From Bordetella parapertussis (lineage in GTDB: Bacteria; Pseudomonadota; Gammaproteobacteria; Burkholderiales; SG8-41), in NCBI GenBank assembly GCA_945861275.1, contig CAMATZ010000018.1, positions 27,851-91,850 of the forward strand: a DNA stretch of 64,000 nt. The letters run 5' to 3'. The notes under the pieces were generated by a model that was not told the origin of the DNA, ran no database searches, and saw only the letters and a program-made list of their open reading frames with translations. This document shows, piece by piece, positions 1-9,059 of the stretch (position 1 is the first letter of the stretch; each line of letters opens with the position of its first letter). The translations under genes were made by a program, and so were the position numbers.

Positions 1-507
1 ACCATTTTCGCCAGCGGGCCGCAGGCCGCATTCAGGCGCGTGAAGCCGGTGCTCGATGTGTTCACGCACAATGTGCAGTACGTGGGCGCCTACGGCAACG
101 GCGCCAAAATGAAATTCATCGCCAATCATCTGGTAGCGATTTACAACGTCGCGGTGGGCGAGACCTTGACCTTCGCGCGCAAAATGAAACTCGATCCGCA
201 ACAGGTGTGGGATTTGTTCTCCAGCAGTCCGGTGCTTGGCAACGGCGTGTTCAAGCTGCGCGGCAAGCTGATGGTGGAACAAAACTACCTGCCCGCTACC
301 ATGAAAGTCGAGGTGTGGCAAAAAGACATGCAGGTGATCGGCGACATGGCGAAATCGGTCGATTGCCCGCTGCCGCTGTTCACCGCCTGCGCGCCGCTCT
401 ACACCACCGCGATGGCGCAGGGGCTGTCGCAGCACGATACCGCGTCGGTGTGCGAGGTGTTGGGGCGGATGGCGGGGTTGAAAAGTGGTAACAGAAAATC
501 ACGATAG
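1..507 (+). CDS. 3-hydroxyisobutyrate dehydrogenase-family NAD(P)-dependent oxidoreductase, C-terminal part (5' end outside window)
   Basis: The frame is open from base 1 and gives 168 residues before the stop. What is left is the all-helical C-terminal domain of the beta-hydroxyacid dehydrogenase family. The family motif GNGAKMKFIAN is at about residues 32-42, with the expected catalytic Lys (about 38) and the Asn four residues on. The N-terminal Rossmann domain lies upstream of the window. Enzymes of this family oxidise short beta-hydroxy acids or reduce semialdehydes with NAD(P). The substrate cannot be told. The gene converges on the Bug gene that ends at 527, with 19 bp between the stops. 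Confidence 0.9.
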   Translation, partial: TIFASGPQAAFRRVKPVLDVFTHNVQYVGAYGNGAKMKFIANHLVAIYNVAVGETLTFARKMKLDPQQVWDLFSSSPVLGNGVFKLRGKLMVEQNYLPATMKVEVWQKDMQVIGDMAKSVDCPLPLFTACAPLYTTAMAQGLSQHDTASVCEVLGRMAGLKSGNRKSR

Positions 508-526
508 GTTGACAGGGTAAGCCTGC

Positions 527-1504
527 TCACTCGGGTTTCACGCCCATGTCTTTGATGAGTTTGCCGTACTTGGCATACTCCGCCGCTACAAACTGGCCGA
601 ATGCTTCCTGCGTGTTGCCGACACCGTCGCTGCCCAAATCCTTTAACCGATCCTTGATCTCGGGCAGGTTGACAATGCGCACCAGCTCGCGATTAAGACG
701 CGCGACGATTTCGCCCGGCGTTTTCGCCGGGGCATGCACCGAATACCAGGCGCTGGCGGTGTACTCGGGCATGCCTGCTTCGGCGAAGGTGGGCACTTGC
801 TGCAGGTCGGGCAAGCGCGTGGCGCGCGCGATGGCCAGCGCTTTGAGGCGGCCGCTTTTCACATGCGGCAGCACCGATGCGGCAGGGTCGGCCATCATCT
901 GCGCTTCACCGCTGATGGTGCCGACTACCGCCGGCGCACCACCCTTGTAGGGAATTTGAATGATGTCGATTTTTGCCAGGCTCTTGAAGGTTTCGCCGAG
1001 CATATGCGCCGACGAGCCCGTGCCTGCCGAGGCATATTCAAGCTGGCCGGGCCGCCGTTTGGCGAGCGCGATCAATTCTTTTAACGAATTCACCGGCAGC
1101 GCCGGATTGACCACCAGCAGCGTGGGTGCGATCACCAGCAGCGTTACCGGACTGAAATCACGCAGTGCATCGTAGCCGGGTTTGGCATACAGGTGCGGGC
1201 TGAAGGCGTGGGTGGCGATGGACGACAGCAGCAGCGTGTAACCATCGGGCGTTGCGCGCGCGACGAATGCCGTGCCGATGGTGGTGCCCGCGCCCGCGCG
1301 GTTTTCGACGATGACCTGCTGGCTGAAGGTCTCAGTGAGCTTCTGGCCGAAGATGCGCGCCAGCGTGTCGTTGCCGCCGCCGGGCGGGTAGGGCACGACG
1401 AGGCGTACCGGTTTTGCGGGGTATGGCGTTTGTGCGATGGTGGGCGTGACGCTCAGCGTGAGCAGCGCCACAAGCAGGTTGCGGGTGAGTGTGAAAGGTC
1501 TCAT
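527..1504 (-). CDS. Bug-family tripartite tricarboxylate transporter solute-binding protein
   Basis: The product has 325 residues. A Sec signal peptide (basic start, hydrophobic stretch at about 9-22, end at Ala-Gln near 25) leads into YPAKPVRLVVPYPPGGGND, the N-terminal signature of mature Bug proteins. The conserved VENRAGAGTTIG and IPYKGGAPAV motifs follow. Such proteins bind organic acids in the periplasm and normally deliver them to TctA/TctB. The frame stays open further upstream, but the ATG at 1504 is preceded by GAGGAAAATC and begins the signal peptide. It lies 8 bp after the MmgE/PrpD stop, so the two genes form an operon and probably serve one substrate. Confidence 0.93.
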   Translation of the reverse strand: MRPFTLTRNLLVALLTLSVTPTIAQTPYPAKPVRLVVPYPPGGGNDTLARIFGQKLTETFSQQVIVENRAGAGTTIGTAFVARATPDGYTLLLSSIATHAFSPHLYAKPGYDALRDFSPVTLLVIAPTLLVVNPALPVNSLKELIALAKRRPGQLEYASAGTGSSAHMLGETFKSLAKIDIIQIPYKGGAPAVVGTISGEAQMMADPAASVLPHVKSGRLKALAIARATRLPDLQQVPTFAEAGMPEYTASAWYSVHAPAKTPGEIVARLNRELVRIVNLPEIKDRLKDLGSDGVGNTQEAFGQFVAAEYAKYGKLIKDMGVKPE

Positions 1505-1512
1505 GATTTTCC

Positions 1513-2916
1513 TCAATTGGGCGCCAGCAATTCGGTTATCGTATTGACGTTGGCGACAGTTTCCAATGCAAGCACGGCATCGCGTATGCGCGCAGGCTGG
1601 TCGCCGCTCAGGCTGCACGTCGCGTTGTCCATGAATTTGGCGATGATAGCGGTTTCTCCGAGCGGGCGTTCCGGTGCGCCGCGATGCACATCCTCGCGTT
1701 GTTCGAAACTGCGGCCATCGTGTGTGGTGACGTTTACCGCCCCCGAATAAAATTTCGGAAACGTGGTGTGCAGATCAATTTCGTATTCGGTGCGCTCGAT
1801 GAGCGCGAGCACTTCGGGGTCCGCCAGCGCCGCGGGCTTCAGATCGGCAAGTCCGTAGCGCCCGCGCGCCAGCGCCACCGCAACGCCGTAGTACACACTG
1901 AACACTGCCGCGTAGGTGTCGGTGGGTTTGCGCCGTATCGCGGCGGGTATGCACACCGTTTCGATGGCTGCCTGTGGCAACAACACGCGCACCTTTTCGA
2001 TATCCGCCGCGCGCAAGCCATGCTGGCGGTGCAGCGTACATGCCGCGTCGATGGACGCAATGCTGAAGTAACACGCGGGTATCGGTTTGAAGGCGACTTT
2101 ATCGATTTCCCAGATTTCATTGAAGCCGTGGGTGGCGAGGCTGATGTCGCTGCGTGCTGCGTGGATGCCGAGGTACACGCGATACAAGCCGTTATTCCCC
2201 TCGTATGGCAACGTCGGGCCGACGTAGCCGCCTTTGGCGAGCAGCGCCGCGGTGATGCCGCCCACGCCCGCCCAGCCCGGATGCATGCGCTTGGTCCACG
2301 CCATTTCCTCGACGAATTCCTGATTGCCCGAGGCGGTGCTGTAGGCGATGCCTTGCGCATTGGCGAGTTCAGCGGCGTTCAGTTCAAGCAGCCGCCCCGC
2401 GATGATCGCGGTGCCGAACACGCCCGCCACGCCGATGGGATAGAAGCCCTGCTCCTTGAAGCCGCCCTTGGCCACCGCGCCAATGCGCATCGAACACTCC
2501 ATGCCGGCGATGTAGGCGAGCAGCATTTGCGATCCGCTTTTGCCGAGTGCCGCCGCCAGCGTGAGTGCTGCGGGCATGCAGGCTGCGCCGGCATGGACGC
2601 GCGCACTGATTGAGGTGTCGTCAAAATCGAGGCCGTGCGTGAGTATGCCGTTGGCGAGCACGGCGTCGCGCACCGCCAGCCGTTGCGGCAGGCCGATCAC
2701 TTGCGCCTCGCCCGTATCCAGCGCCGCAAGTCCGCGCACCGCGCGCCGTCCGAATTCAAACGATGCCGCGGCGAGCGCTACGCCGATGGCATCGAGCAAC
2801 AACAACTTCGCGCGTGAGCGGGTTGCCTGCGGAATTTTATCGAGCGTAAGCCCGGCGGCGAAGTTGCCGAGTTGCTGGGCGATGGTGCTGTTGGTGGTGT
2901 TCATAATGGTGTTCAT
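1513..2916 (-). CDS. MmgE/PrpD family protein
   Basis: The 467-residue product has the full length and layout of the MmgE/PrpD family, which includes 2-methylcitrate dehydratase and cis-aconitate decarboxylase. The family motif HGLDFDDT is at about residues 94-101, followed by a conserved His in RVHAGAACMPAALTLA. Members dehydrate or decarboxylate tricarboxylic-type acids in the cytoplasm. The gene leads an operon with the Bug gene downstream, so the likely substrate is a di- or tricarboxylate imported with that protein. The ATG at 2916 has only a weak ribosome site, and a second in-frame ATG is at 2904. Confidence 0.9.
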   Translation of the reverse strand: MNTIMNTTNSTIAQQLGNFAAGLTLDKIPQATRSRAKLLLLDAIGVALAAASFEFGRRAVRGLAALDTGEAQVIGLPQRLAVRDAVLANGILTHGLDFDDTSISARVHAGAACMPAALTLAAALGKSGSQMLLAYIAGMECSMRIGAVAKGGFKEQGFYPIGVAGVFGTAIIAGRLLELNAAELANAQGIAYSTASGNQEFVEEMAWTKRMHPGWAGVGGITAALLAKGGYVGPTLPYEGNNGLYRVYLGIHAARSDISLATHGFNEIWEIDKVAFKPIPACYFSIASIDAACTLHRQHGLRAADIEKVRVLLPQAAIETVCIPAAIRRKPTDTYAAVFSVYYGVAVALARGRYGLADLKPAALADPEVLALIERTEYEIDLHTTFPKFYSGAVNVTTHDGRSFEQREDVHRGAPERPLGETAIIAKFMDNATCSLSGDQPARIRDAVLALETVANVNTITELLAPN

Positions 2917-2963
2917 ATTCGGGTTTCATCCGGCTTTCGTGTCGAAAAGCAACCTATCATGTG

Positions 2964-2983
2964 ATTCCCGCCTGCGCGGGAAT
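2964..2983. repeat. short palindromic interspersed element
   Basis: Perfect 8-bp arms (ATTCCCGC and GCGGGAAT) around a 4-base loop, followed by GAC. It lies between the divergent MmgE/PrpD and bicupin genes. It resembles the half-element seen at 14480-14592. There is no T-tract, so it is not an obvious intrinsic terminator. Confidence 0.6.
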
Positions 2984-3080
2984 GACAGAGGCGGAGTGGC
3001 GCAGTGCGCATCGCGCACGCGCAAGTACCGCTGGCCCTGTGTGGTAAATTTGTGCCGACAGGTTATGCGAAAGAGGCGGC

Positions 3081-3968
3081 ATGGTGCAATACATCTACGG
3101 TTATGATGAACTCAATATCGCGCCAGACAATCCTACCAGCGCCAGAGTTGAGTCGCGCCGCGTGTTGTCGGGGCCGACGCTGGAAACCGGCAAGTCTTCC
3201 ACCATCGGCGCGGTGCTCTACGGTGTACATATCGCGGTGGCGCTGGCGGGGCAGGCCGCCGGTTCCGGCGCCAAGGCGCACACGCATCCGAACGAGCAGT
3301 TCAATTACATACTGCAAGGCGTGATGGTGTCGGACATCGACAACGAAAAACAAACCTTCGGCGAGAAGGGCATGCTCGTACACACGCCGTCGATGTCGGT
3401 GCATACGGGGCAGGCGTGTCCCGATGAAGACCTGCTGTTCTTTGCCATGAAAGACACGCGTCACGGCATCACTGGACCGCCGGTCGATGGCAAGTATGAC
3501 GGGCCGTTTTTTCTGCCGGGCTTCGGCAAGCGCGCGCATGAAGCGAAACAAACCACGGCGCAAATGATGGACGCATCAGGCACCGATCCTGCGGGCGAAA
3601 AGACACGCTATATATATGATTTTAATGATCTTTCTGAAAACCTCGATCGCGTTGCCAGCGCACGCATGGTGGCGGGACTGCAGTTGGCCAGCGGCGTGAA
3701 GGGCGGCTTATTGATCAGCGAAAAACTGCAAGTGGCGGTGCTCGAACTCGCGCCCGGCGCTACACTGCCCACGCATGGGCATGAGAACGAACAGTTCACG
3801 CTGGTGGCCGAAGGCGACGTGCATGCGTATGTTGCGGGCAACTCGCATCGCGTGCGCGAGCGCTTTGTGATTCATGTGCCGCCGCTGGTGTCGCATGGCA
3901 TTATTGCGGGCACCAGGGGCGCGCGTATAGTGACGGTGCAGGACACGCGGTTTGCGTTTGCGGGTTGA
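3081..3968 (+). CDS. bicupin (two-domain cupin) protein
   Basis: The 295-residue protein holds two cupin domains. Domain 1 has H67, H69 and E72 in AHTHPNEQFNYILQG plus H108 in motif 2. Domain 2 has H232, H234 and E238 in THGHENEQFTLVAEG plus H272. Both metal sites look complete, so a mononuclear metal enzyme (dioxygenase or isomerase) or a sensor is possible; the substrate is unknown. The start is an ATG following AAAGAGGCGGC. The TauD-like gene starts 20 bp after its stop, so the pair is co-transcribed. Confidence 0.85.
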   Translation: MVQYIYGYDELNIAPDNPTSARVESRRVLSGPTLETGKSSTIGAVLYGVHIAVALAGQAAGSGAKAHTHPNEQFNYILQGVMVSDIDNEKQTFGEKGMLVHTPSMSVHTGQACPDEDLLFFAMKDTRHGITGPPVDGKYDGPFFLPGFGKRAHEAKQTTAQMMDASGTDPAGEKTRYIYDFNDLSENLDRVASARMVAGLQLASGVKGGLLISEKLQVAVLELAPGATLPTHGHENEQFTLVAEGDVHAYVAGNSHRVRERFVIHVPPLVSHGIIAGTRGARIVTVQDTRFAFAG

Positions 3969-3988
3969 TTCTGAAGGGAGTGATAGCG

Positions 3989-4822
3989 ATGATAGTGACA
4001 CAGCTTTCTCCGAATATCGGCGCGGAGGTAACCGGCATCGATCTGCGTGAGCCCATCGATGCTGCGACGCGAGCCAAACTCAACGCAGCCGTGGTTGAGC
4101 ATGTGGCCCTCGTCATCCGCGATCAGGATTTCACGCCCGAGCAATATCTCGCGGCGGTTTCACTGTTCGGCGAGCCGATGGAGCAGCACTTCACGCAGTA
4201 CGCGCTGCCCGCTTGCCCGCTGGTGCATGAGGTATCGAACCAGCATCAGGATAAATCGGGCAAGCGCGTGAAGCACGGCGCCGGCTGGCACACCGACCAC
4301 ACCAATCACCTGCGGCCGCCGAAAAACACCAGCCTTTACGCTGTTGCGCTGCCGTCAAAAGGCGGCGACACGGCGGTGGTCAATATGCGCGCCGGCTACG
4401 ACGCGCTGCCCGAAGCCATGCGGCAGAAAATACAGGGGATGAAGACGGTCAACGTGTTTCAGGGCAGCGCATCTGCACGCTATTCCGGGCAGTCCGCCGA
4501 TGCGCAGGTCGAGAAGAAGCCTGAGCCGGTGCTGCAACCGCTGGTGCGCACCAATCCCGACAACGGCAAGAAAGCACTGTACTTTCATCCGGTGAAGACC
4601 GAGAACATTGTCGGCATGAGCGCCGGGGATACACAGGCGCTGCTCAACGATCTGCTTGAGCGCACGGTTAAGGACGAGTTTATCTACCGCCACCACTGGC
4701 GCAAGGGCGATATGTTGATCTGGGACAACCGCGCGGCGATGCACCGCGCGCATTTCGACTACGACCCGGACGAGTTTCGTCTGCTCTACCGCGTGCTGGT
4801 GCGCGGGGAAGTGCCGTTTTAG
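3989..4822 (+). CDS. TauD/TfdA-family Fe(II)/2-oxoglutarate-dependent dioxygenase
   Basis: The 277-residue product shows the family iron triad: H101-x-D103 in GWHTDHTN and a distal His at about 252 in NRAAMHRAHFDYD. An Arg downstream in FRLLYR would bind 2-oxoglutarate. Family enzymes hydroxylate taurine, phenoxyacetates, sulfate esters and similar compounds, releasing CO2 and succinate. An upstream in-frame TTG at 3965 overlaps the bicupin gene, but the ATG at 3989 has AGGGAG at good spacing and begins the conserved N-terminus. It is the second gene of the bicupin operon. The exact substrate is unknown. Confidence 0.9.
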   Translation: MIVTQLSPNIGAEVTGIDLREPIDAATRAKLNAAVVEHVALVIRDQDFTPEQYLAAVSLFGEPMEQHFTQYALPACPLVHEVSNQHQDKSGKRVKHGAGWHTDHTNHLRPPKNTSLYAVALPSKGGDTAVVNMRAGYDALPEAMRQKIQGMKTVNVFQGSASARYSGQSADAQVEKKPEPVLQPLVRTNPDNGKKALYFHPVKTENIVGMSAGDTQALLNDLLERTVKDEFIYRHHWRKGDMLIWDNRAAMHRAHFDYDPDEFRLLYRVLVRGEVPF

Positions 4823-4833
4823 AGCTTTCGCAT

Positions 4834-5880
4834 TTATGCGAGCGTCCCGAGCGCCTTTTCAACCCTCGGCTTGACCTCGCCGATCATCAGTTCCATCGAG
4901 CGCATCGCCGCCTTGTGCGGCGTGTTGCCGACCTTGAACGAAAAGCACACATGCACCGGCTCGCCCGCACGGATCTCGGCGACAAGTTTTTCGGCGACCG
5001 TATCGACATCGCCGATCAGCAGATCGTTGTGGATGGTTTCGAGCGACGGCTCGTCGGGGAACGGCACATCGACCAATACGGTGCCTTGCATGACTTCCTT
5101 CCGTCGCCTCAAGCTGGAGGCGAGCCGCGACTGATAGCGCGCGTTCTCGGCAAAGCGCATCCCTTCTTCGCGGCTGCCGGTGATGTGGGCGAAGCGGTTG
5201 ACCGTCATGTGTGCCCGCGACACCGGCACATTCTCGGCGGCAAACGCGGCGACAACGTCGGCATATTGCCCGGCCAGCAATTGGGTGCCGCCCAGCCGGC
5301 CCGACGTCAGCACCCGATAGCCGTGCCGCGCGGCGGCGCGGAACATCGGGGGGGCATGGCCGGCGACGTAGATCGGCAGCGGTTTTTGCACGGGGCGGGC
5401 AGAGATATGCGTTTCCGGTATCTGGTAGTGCTTGCCGTTGTAGGTGAAAAAATCCCGGCTGAAAGCGAGATCGAGGATGTCGCAGAACTCGTCGGTCATT
5501 GCGAGATTCTGCGCGAGGTCAACGCCAAAACGCTCGAATTCGTAGGGCTGATAACCGGCGCCTATGCCGAGCATCAGCCGGCCATTTGATATGGCATCCG
5601 CAGTGGCGATTTCGGCGGCAAGCCGCACAGGGTTATACAAGGGCAACACCACCACCGCAGTGCCGAGCCGGATCTTTTTGGTGGTTGCTGCACAATGCGC
5701 CACCATCATCAAGGGCGACGCACACAGGCAATAATTCGAGAAATGGTGCTCGGCGAACCAGGCGATCGTGTAGCCGAGTTCGTCGGCCAGCTTGGTCTGC
5801 TCGGCGACTTCACCAAACACCTGCGCCGTCGGCTTGTCCGCTTCGCGCGCGCCCATCAAATTGAATATTCCGAATTCCAT
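4834..5880 (-). CDS. LLM-class (luciferase-like) flavin-dependent oxidoreductase
   Basis: This is a 348-residue single-domain protein of the bacterial luciferase-like monooxygenase family. Typical segments are the N-terminal MEFGIFNL strand, AWFAEHHFSNY, RLGTAVVVLPLYNPVRLAAE, and GRLMLGIGAGYQPYEFERFGV. Members use FMNH2 (or F420) to oxygenate or oxidise organic substrates. The longer open frame to 6048 was rejected because the ATG at 5880 follows a strong TGGAGG and starts the conserved N-terminus. It converges on the TauD gene, with stops 11 bp apart. Confidence 0.9.
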   Translation of the reverse strand: MEFGIFNLMGAREADKPTAQVFGEVAEQTKLADELGYTIAWFAEHHFSNYCLCASPLMMVAHCAATTKKIRLGTAVVVLPLYNPVRLAAEIATADAISNGRLMLGIGAGYQPYEFERFGVDLAQNLAMTDEFCDILDLAFSRDFFTYNGKHYQIPETHISARPVQKPLPIYVAGHAPPMFRAAARHGYRVLTSGRLGGTQLLAGQYADVVAAFAAENVPVSRAHMTVNRFAHITGSREEGMRFAENARYQSRLASSLRRRKEVMQGTVLVDVPFPDEPSLETIHNDLLIGDVDTVAEKLVAEIRAGEPVHVCFSFKVGNTPHKAAMRSMELMIGEVKPRVEKALGTLA

Positions 5881-6087
5881 CGCCGCATCCTCCAGGGAAA
5901 AGAACTTTAAACACCATTTTTCACGAACGGGCAATGTAGCGCCGGCCCGGCGACCCGTCAACCGCGCGCGCAGTCGAAGTCGGTGATAGGGTAGCGCGGT
6001 GCAAGTGTTATCACGAAGTATGCGGTTGGGCGTAAACTGCGAAGACATCGTCCACTCGCGCTACCGCAACCACGGAGGAAACAAACC

Positions 6088-6963
6088 ATGGCACAACCAG
6101 GCACAGGCAAGCTAGCCTACCAACTGGTCCGCGATTGGCCCAAAATGCCCAAGGGCGAATCCCTCGGCGTGGTTAGCAGAGTGGCGACCGATTCGCAGGA
6201 TCGCGTCTACGTTTTCCAGCGCAAGGATCCGCCGGTCGTGATATTCGACCGCGATGGCAACTACCTGGGCTGCTGGGGCATCGGCGCGGTGAAAGAAGCG
6301 CATGGCCTGAAAATCGTCGACGATATTGTGTACACCACCGATCGCCCTGACTCGGTTGCTGTGTCGTTTACGCTGGACGGCAAGCCGTTGCTGGTGCTCG
6401 GCAAACGCGGCGTGCATTCCGATACCGGTTGCAAAGGATCGCCCTGGCTGGCGGAGCGTGCCGGCGGCCCGTTCAATCATCCCACCGAGATGATGCCGCA
6501 TCCCAACGGCGACATTTATGTGACTGACGGCTACCGCAACAGTCGCGTGCACCGCTTTACGCGTGACGGCCAGTTGAAGACGTCATGGGGTACGCCGGGC
6601 AATGCGGATGATCAGTATCACCTGCCGCACAGTATCGCGATCGATCCTGAGGGCAAGCTCTACGTTGCCGATCGCGCCAACCGGCGTATCAAGATATTGT
6701 CGCCGGATGGCGAACTCCTTGGCATGTGGACCGGCATGGGCGGCCCGAACGACATCACGCTGGGCAAGGACGGCTTGTTCTACATTGCCGAGCAGGAGCA
6801 TGACGACAAGCCGGCCTATATCTGTGTGCGTGATCGTGAAGGTAACGTGCTTACCCGTCTCGAAAGCCGCCATATACACGGCGTAGGCGTAGACTCGCGC
6901 GGCGACATCTATGCGGGCCTGACCGTGGATCATAGCGTAGACAAGTTTGTCCGCGTGAACTGA
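6088..6963 (+). CDS. NHL-repeat beta-propeller protein (peptidylglycine alpha-amidating lyase-like)
   Basis: The 291 residues form repeated NHL blades: VATDSQDRVYVFQR, MMPHPNGDIYVTDGYRNSRVHRF, SIAIDPEGKLYVADRANRRIKIL and DITLGKDGLFYIAEQ. No signal peptide is visible, which suggests a cytoplasmic location. Proteins of this type act as lyases, lactonases or scaffolds; no specific reaction can be assigned. A GGAGG lies upstream of the ATG. It precedes two Bug genes on the same strand, with a 34-bp gap to the first, and is probably co-transcribed with them. Confidence 0.85.
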   Translation: MAQPGTGKLAYQLVRDWPKMPKGESLGVVSRVATDSQDRVYVFQRKDPPVVIFDRDGNYLGCWGIGAVKEAHGLKIVDDIVYTTDRPDSVAVSFTLDGKPLLVLGKRGVHSDTGCKGSPWLAERAGGPFNHPTEMMPHPNGDIYVTDGYRNSRVHRFTRDGQLKTSWGTPGNADDQYHLPHSIAIDPEGKLYVADRANRRIKILSPDGELLGMWTGMGGPNDITLGKDGLFYIAEQEHDDKPAYICVRDREGNVLTRLESRHIHGVGVDSRGDIYAGLTVDHSVDKFVRVN

Positions 6964-6997
6964 GCGGCTTCTACAACGTCGATAAGGTGCCTGCACC

Positions 6998-7972
6998 ATG
7001 AAATCTCGCCCCATTCCGCTGACGATCTGTGTTGCACTTGCCATTCCGGCGGTCACGGCCGATCTTGCATTGGCGCAGTCGTACGCGACCCGGCCATTGC
7101 GACTGCTGGTCTCGTTTCCGCCGGGAGGCGCCACCGATATCAGTGCGCGGATGCTGGCGCCGAGACTCATCGAAAGCCTCGGGCAACAGGTAATCGTAGA
7201 CAACCGGCCGGGGGCGAGCGGCATGATCGCGACCGCGCTACTGGCGCGGGCGGCGGCGGACGGCCACACCATTATGGTGGTCGATGTGGCGCATGGCGCG
7301 AACCCGGCGCTTAACGACAAGATGCCCTATGACACACTGAAAGACATTGCGGCGGTGAGCCTGCTGGTGCGGATTCCCATGTTCCTTCTCGTGAACCCGG
7401 CGCTGCCGGCGCAATCGGTCAAGGAATTGATCGTGCTCGCCAGGGCGAATCCCGGCAAATACAACTACGGGTCGGCCGGACTCGGCAGCACCATGTATCT
7501 GATCGCCGAGCTGTTCAAGGCTACGGCAGGTATCGATCTCGTGCACGTCGCCTACAAGGGTGGCGGCCAGGCGTTAGCCGACGTGATGGGCGGCCAGATT
7601 CCTATAACCTTCCTCTCGACCGCGGCCTCGCTGCCCCAGGTCAAGGCCGGGCGGGTGCGCGCGCTGGGCATCTCCGGCCGGGAGCGCAGCCCCGTCGCCC
7701 CCGAAGTACCAACCGTCGCTGAGAGTGGTGTGCCGCGTTTCGAGTTTTATCTGTGGCAAGCGATGATCGCGCCCGCCGGCATGCCGCGTCCGGTCATGGC
7801 CACGCTCAACGGCGCGGTAACCGCCGCGCTCAATCACGCGGAAACGAAGGAGCGCTATATCAGTCTGGGCGCCGAACCCACCCCGACAACGCCGCAACAG
7901 GCCGACGCGCACGTCCGTGCGGAAGTCGAGCGCTGGATCAAGACACTCAAGCCTGCGCCGGCAGCCCGTTGA
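6998..7972 (+). CDS. Bug-family solute-binding protein
   Basis: The 324-residue product has a signal peptide ending near LALAQ (about 27), then YATRPLRLLVSFPPGGATD, VDNRPGASGMIATA and VAYKGGGQALADVMGG, all Bug hallmarks. The Asp of GGATD is the residue that usually helps hold the ligand carboxylate. It lies 34 bp downstream of the NHL gene and 41 bp upstream of another Bug gene. Two binding proteins side by side without membrane subunits suggests duplication followed by specialisation. Confidence 0.93.
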   Translation: MKSRPIPLTICVALAIPAVTADLALAQSYATRPLRLLVSFPPGGATDISARMLAPRLIESLGQQVIVDNRPGASGMIATALLARAAADGHTIMVVDVAHGANPALNDKMPYDTLKDIAAVSLLVRIPMFLLVNPALPAQSVKELIVLARANPGKYNYGSAGLGSTMYLIAELFKATAGIDLVHVAYKGGGQALADVMGGQIPITFLSTAASLPQVKAGRVRALGISGRERSPVAPEVPTVAESGVPRFEFYLWQAMIAPAGMPRPVMATLNGAVTAALNHAETKERYISLGAEPTPTTPQQADAHVRAEVERWIKTLKPAPAAR

Positions 7973-8013
7973 TCACCGTGGTGCACTTGGATTGTGAATT
8001 CACCGAGGACGAC

Positions 8014-8982
8014 ATGAAAAAACACACCGCACGGACTGCCATCGCATTGCTGGCTATGGCTTTGTGCGCCGACGTGGCCGCGCAAGCCTATCCCGCGAAG
8101 CCTGTACGCTGGATCGTGCCTTATCCGCCCGGGGGCAGTACCGACGTCATCGCTCGCACGGTCGGACAGAAGCTCGGCGAAGCGTGGGGTATTCAGATCA
8201 TCATTGATAATCGTCCTGGCGCGAGCGGGATGATCGGCACCGATATCGTTGCCAAGAGCGCAGCCGACGGTTACAGCGTGGCCAGTGTCGCCAGCAGCCA
8301 CGTGCTGCATCCGAGCCTCTACCGCCAGGTGCCGTTCAATACCATCAATGACTTCACGCAGGTCGTGATGCTGGTGCGCTCGCCGAACCTGATCTGCGTC
8401 CATCCGTCGCTGCCGGCGCGCTCGATCCGGGAATTGGTTGCGCTTGCCCGTGCCCGTCCCGGCACATTGGTATACGGCATTGGTGGACTCGGCAGCTCGA
8501 ATCATCTCGGTGGGGAAATGTTCAAGGCGCTCGCAAAGATCGACATCACGCCGATTCCCTACAAAGGCTCGGGACCCGCCTTGATCGATGCGATTGGCGG
8601 TCAGATTCCGATGTTGATCCAGACCATCACATCGGCGGGACCATCCGTCAAGGGCGGAAAGCTGCGGGCACTCGCCGTCACCAGTAAAAAACGCTATGCG
8701 GCGTTTGCCGACGTTCCGACCCTTGATGAATCCGGCTTTCCCGGGTTCGATAGCTCCGAATGGTGGGGCATGCTGGGCCCTGCCGGAATGCCCAAAGATG
8801 TTGTGGCGAAGTTAAACGCCGAGATCGATCGGGTTATGAATCTCCCCGAAGTGCAGGTGAGATTCTCAGAGATCGGCACCAGTTACATCGGCGGCACGCC
8901 GGAGCAGGCGGGCGCGTTCTTTCGCGCTGAAATGGCCAAGTGGTCGAAGGTCGCCAAAGCTGCGGGATTGAAGCCGGAGTAA
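8014..8982 (+). CDS. Bug-family solute-binding protein
   Basis: The 322-residue product has signal peptide MKKHTARTAIALLAMALCA followed by AQAYPAKPVRWIVPYPPGGS, then IDNRPGASGMIGTD and IPYKGSGPALIDAIGGQIP. The open frame extends upstream into the preceding gene, but the ATG at 8014 has GAGGAC just upstream and begins the signal peptide. It directly follows the Bug gene ending at 7972 and is clearly diverged from it. Confidence 0.93.
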   Translation: MKKHTARTAIALLAMALCADVAAQAYPAKPVRWIVPYPPGGSTDVIARTVGQKLGEAWGIQIIIDNRPGASGMIGTDIVAKSAADGYSVASVASSHVLHPSLYRQVPFNTINDFTQVVMLVRSPNLICVHPSLPARSIRELVALARARPGTLVYGIGGLGSSNHLGGEMFKALAKIDITPIPYKGSGPALIDAIGGQIPMLIQTITSAGPSVKGGKLRALAVTSKKRYAAFADVPTLDESGFPGFDSSEWWGMLGPAGMPKDVVAKLNAEIDRVMNLPEVQVRFSEIGTSYIGGTPEQAGAFFRAEMAKWSKVAKAAGLKPE

Positions 8983-8995
8983 CGATAGCCCTCGA

Positions 8996-9023
8996 TTGAC
9001 CGCGCGCCGGTGCGTGCTATAGT
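8996..9023 (+). promoter_or_regulatory. candidate sigma-70 promoter for the NIPSNAP-Bug operon
   Basis: A TTGACC box (8996-9001) is separated by 16 bp from TATAGT (9018-9023). The position, just after the Bug stop at 8982 and about 37 bp before the NIPSNAP ATG, fits a promoter for 9060-10744. Confidence 0.6.
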
Positions 9024-9059
9024 TTCTGTCCCCCGAAAAAATTCCATGTGAGGTGTGCC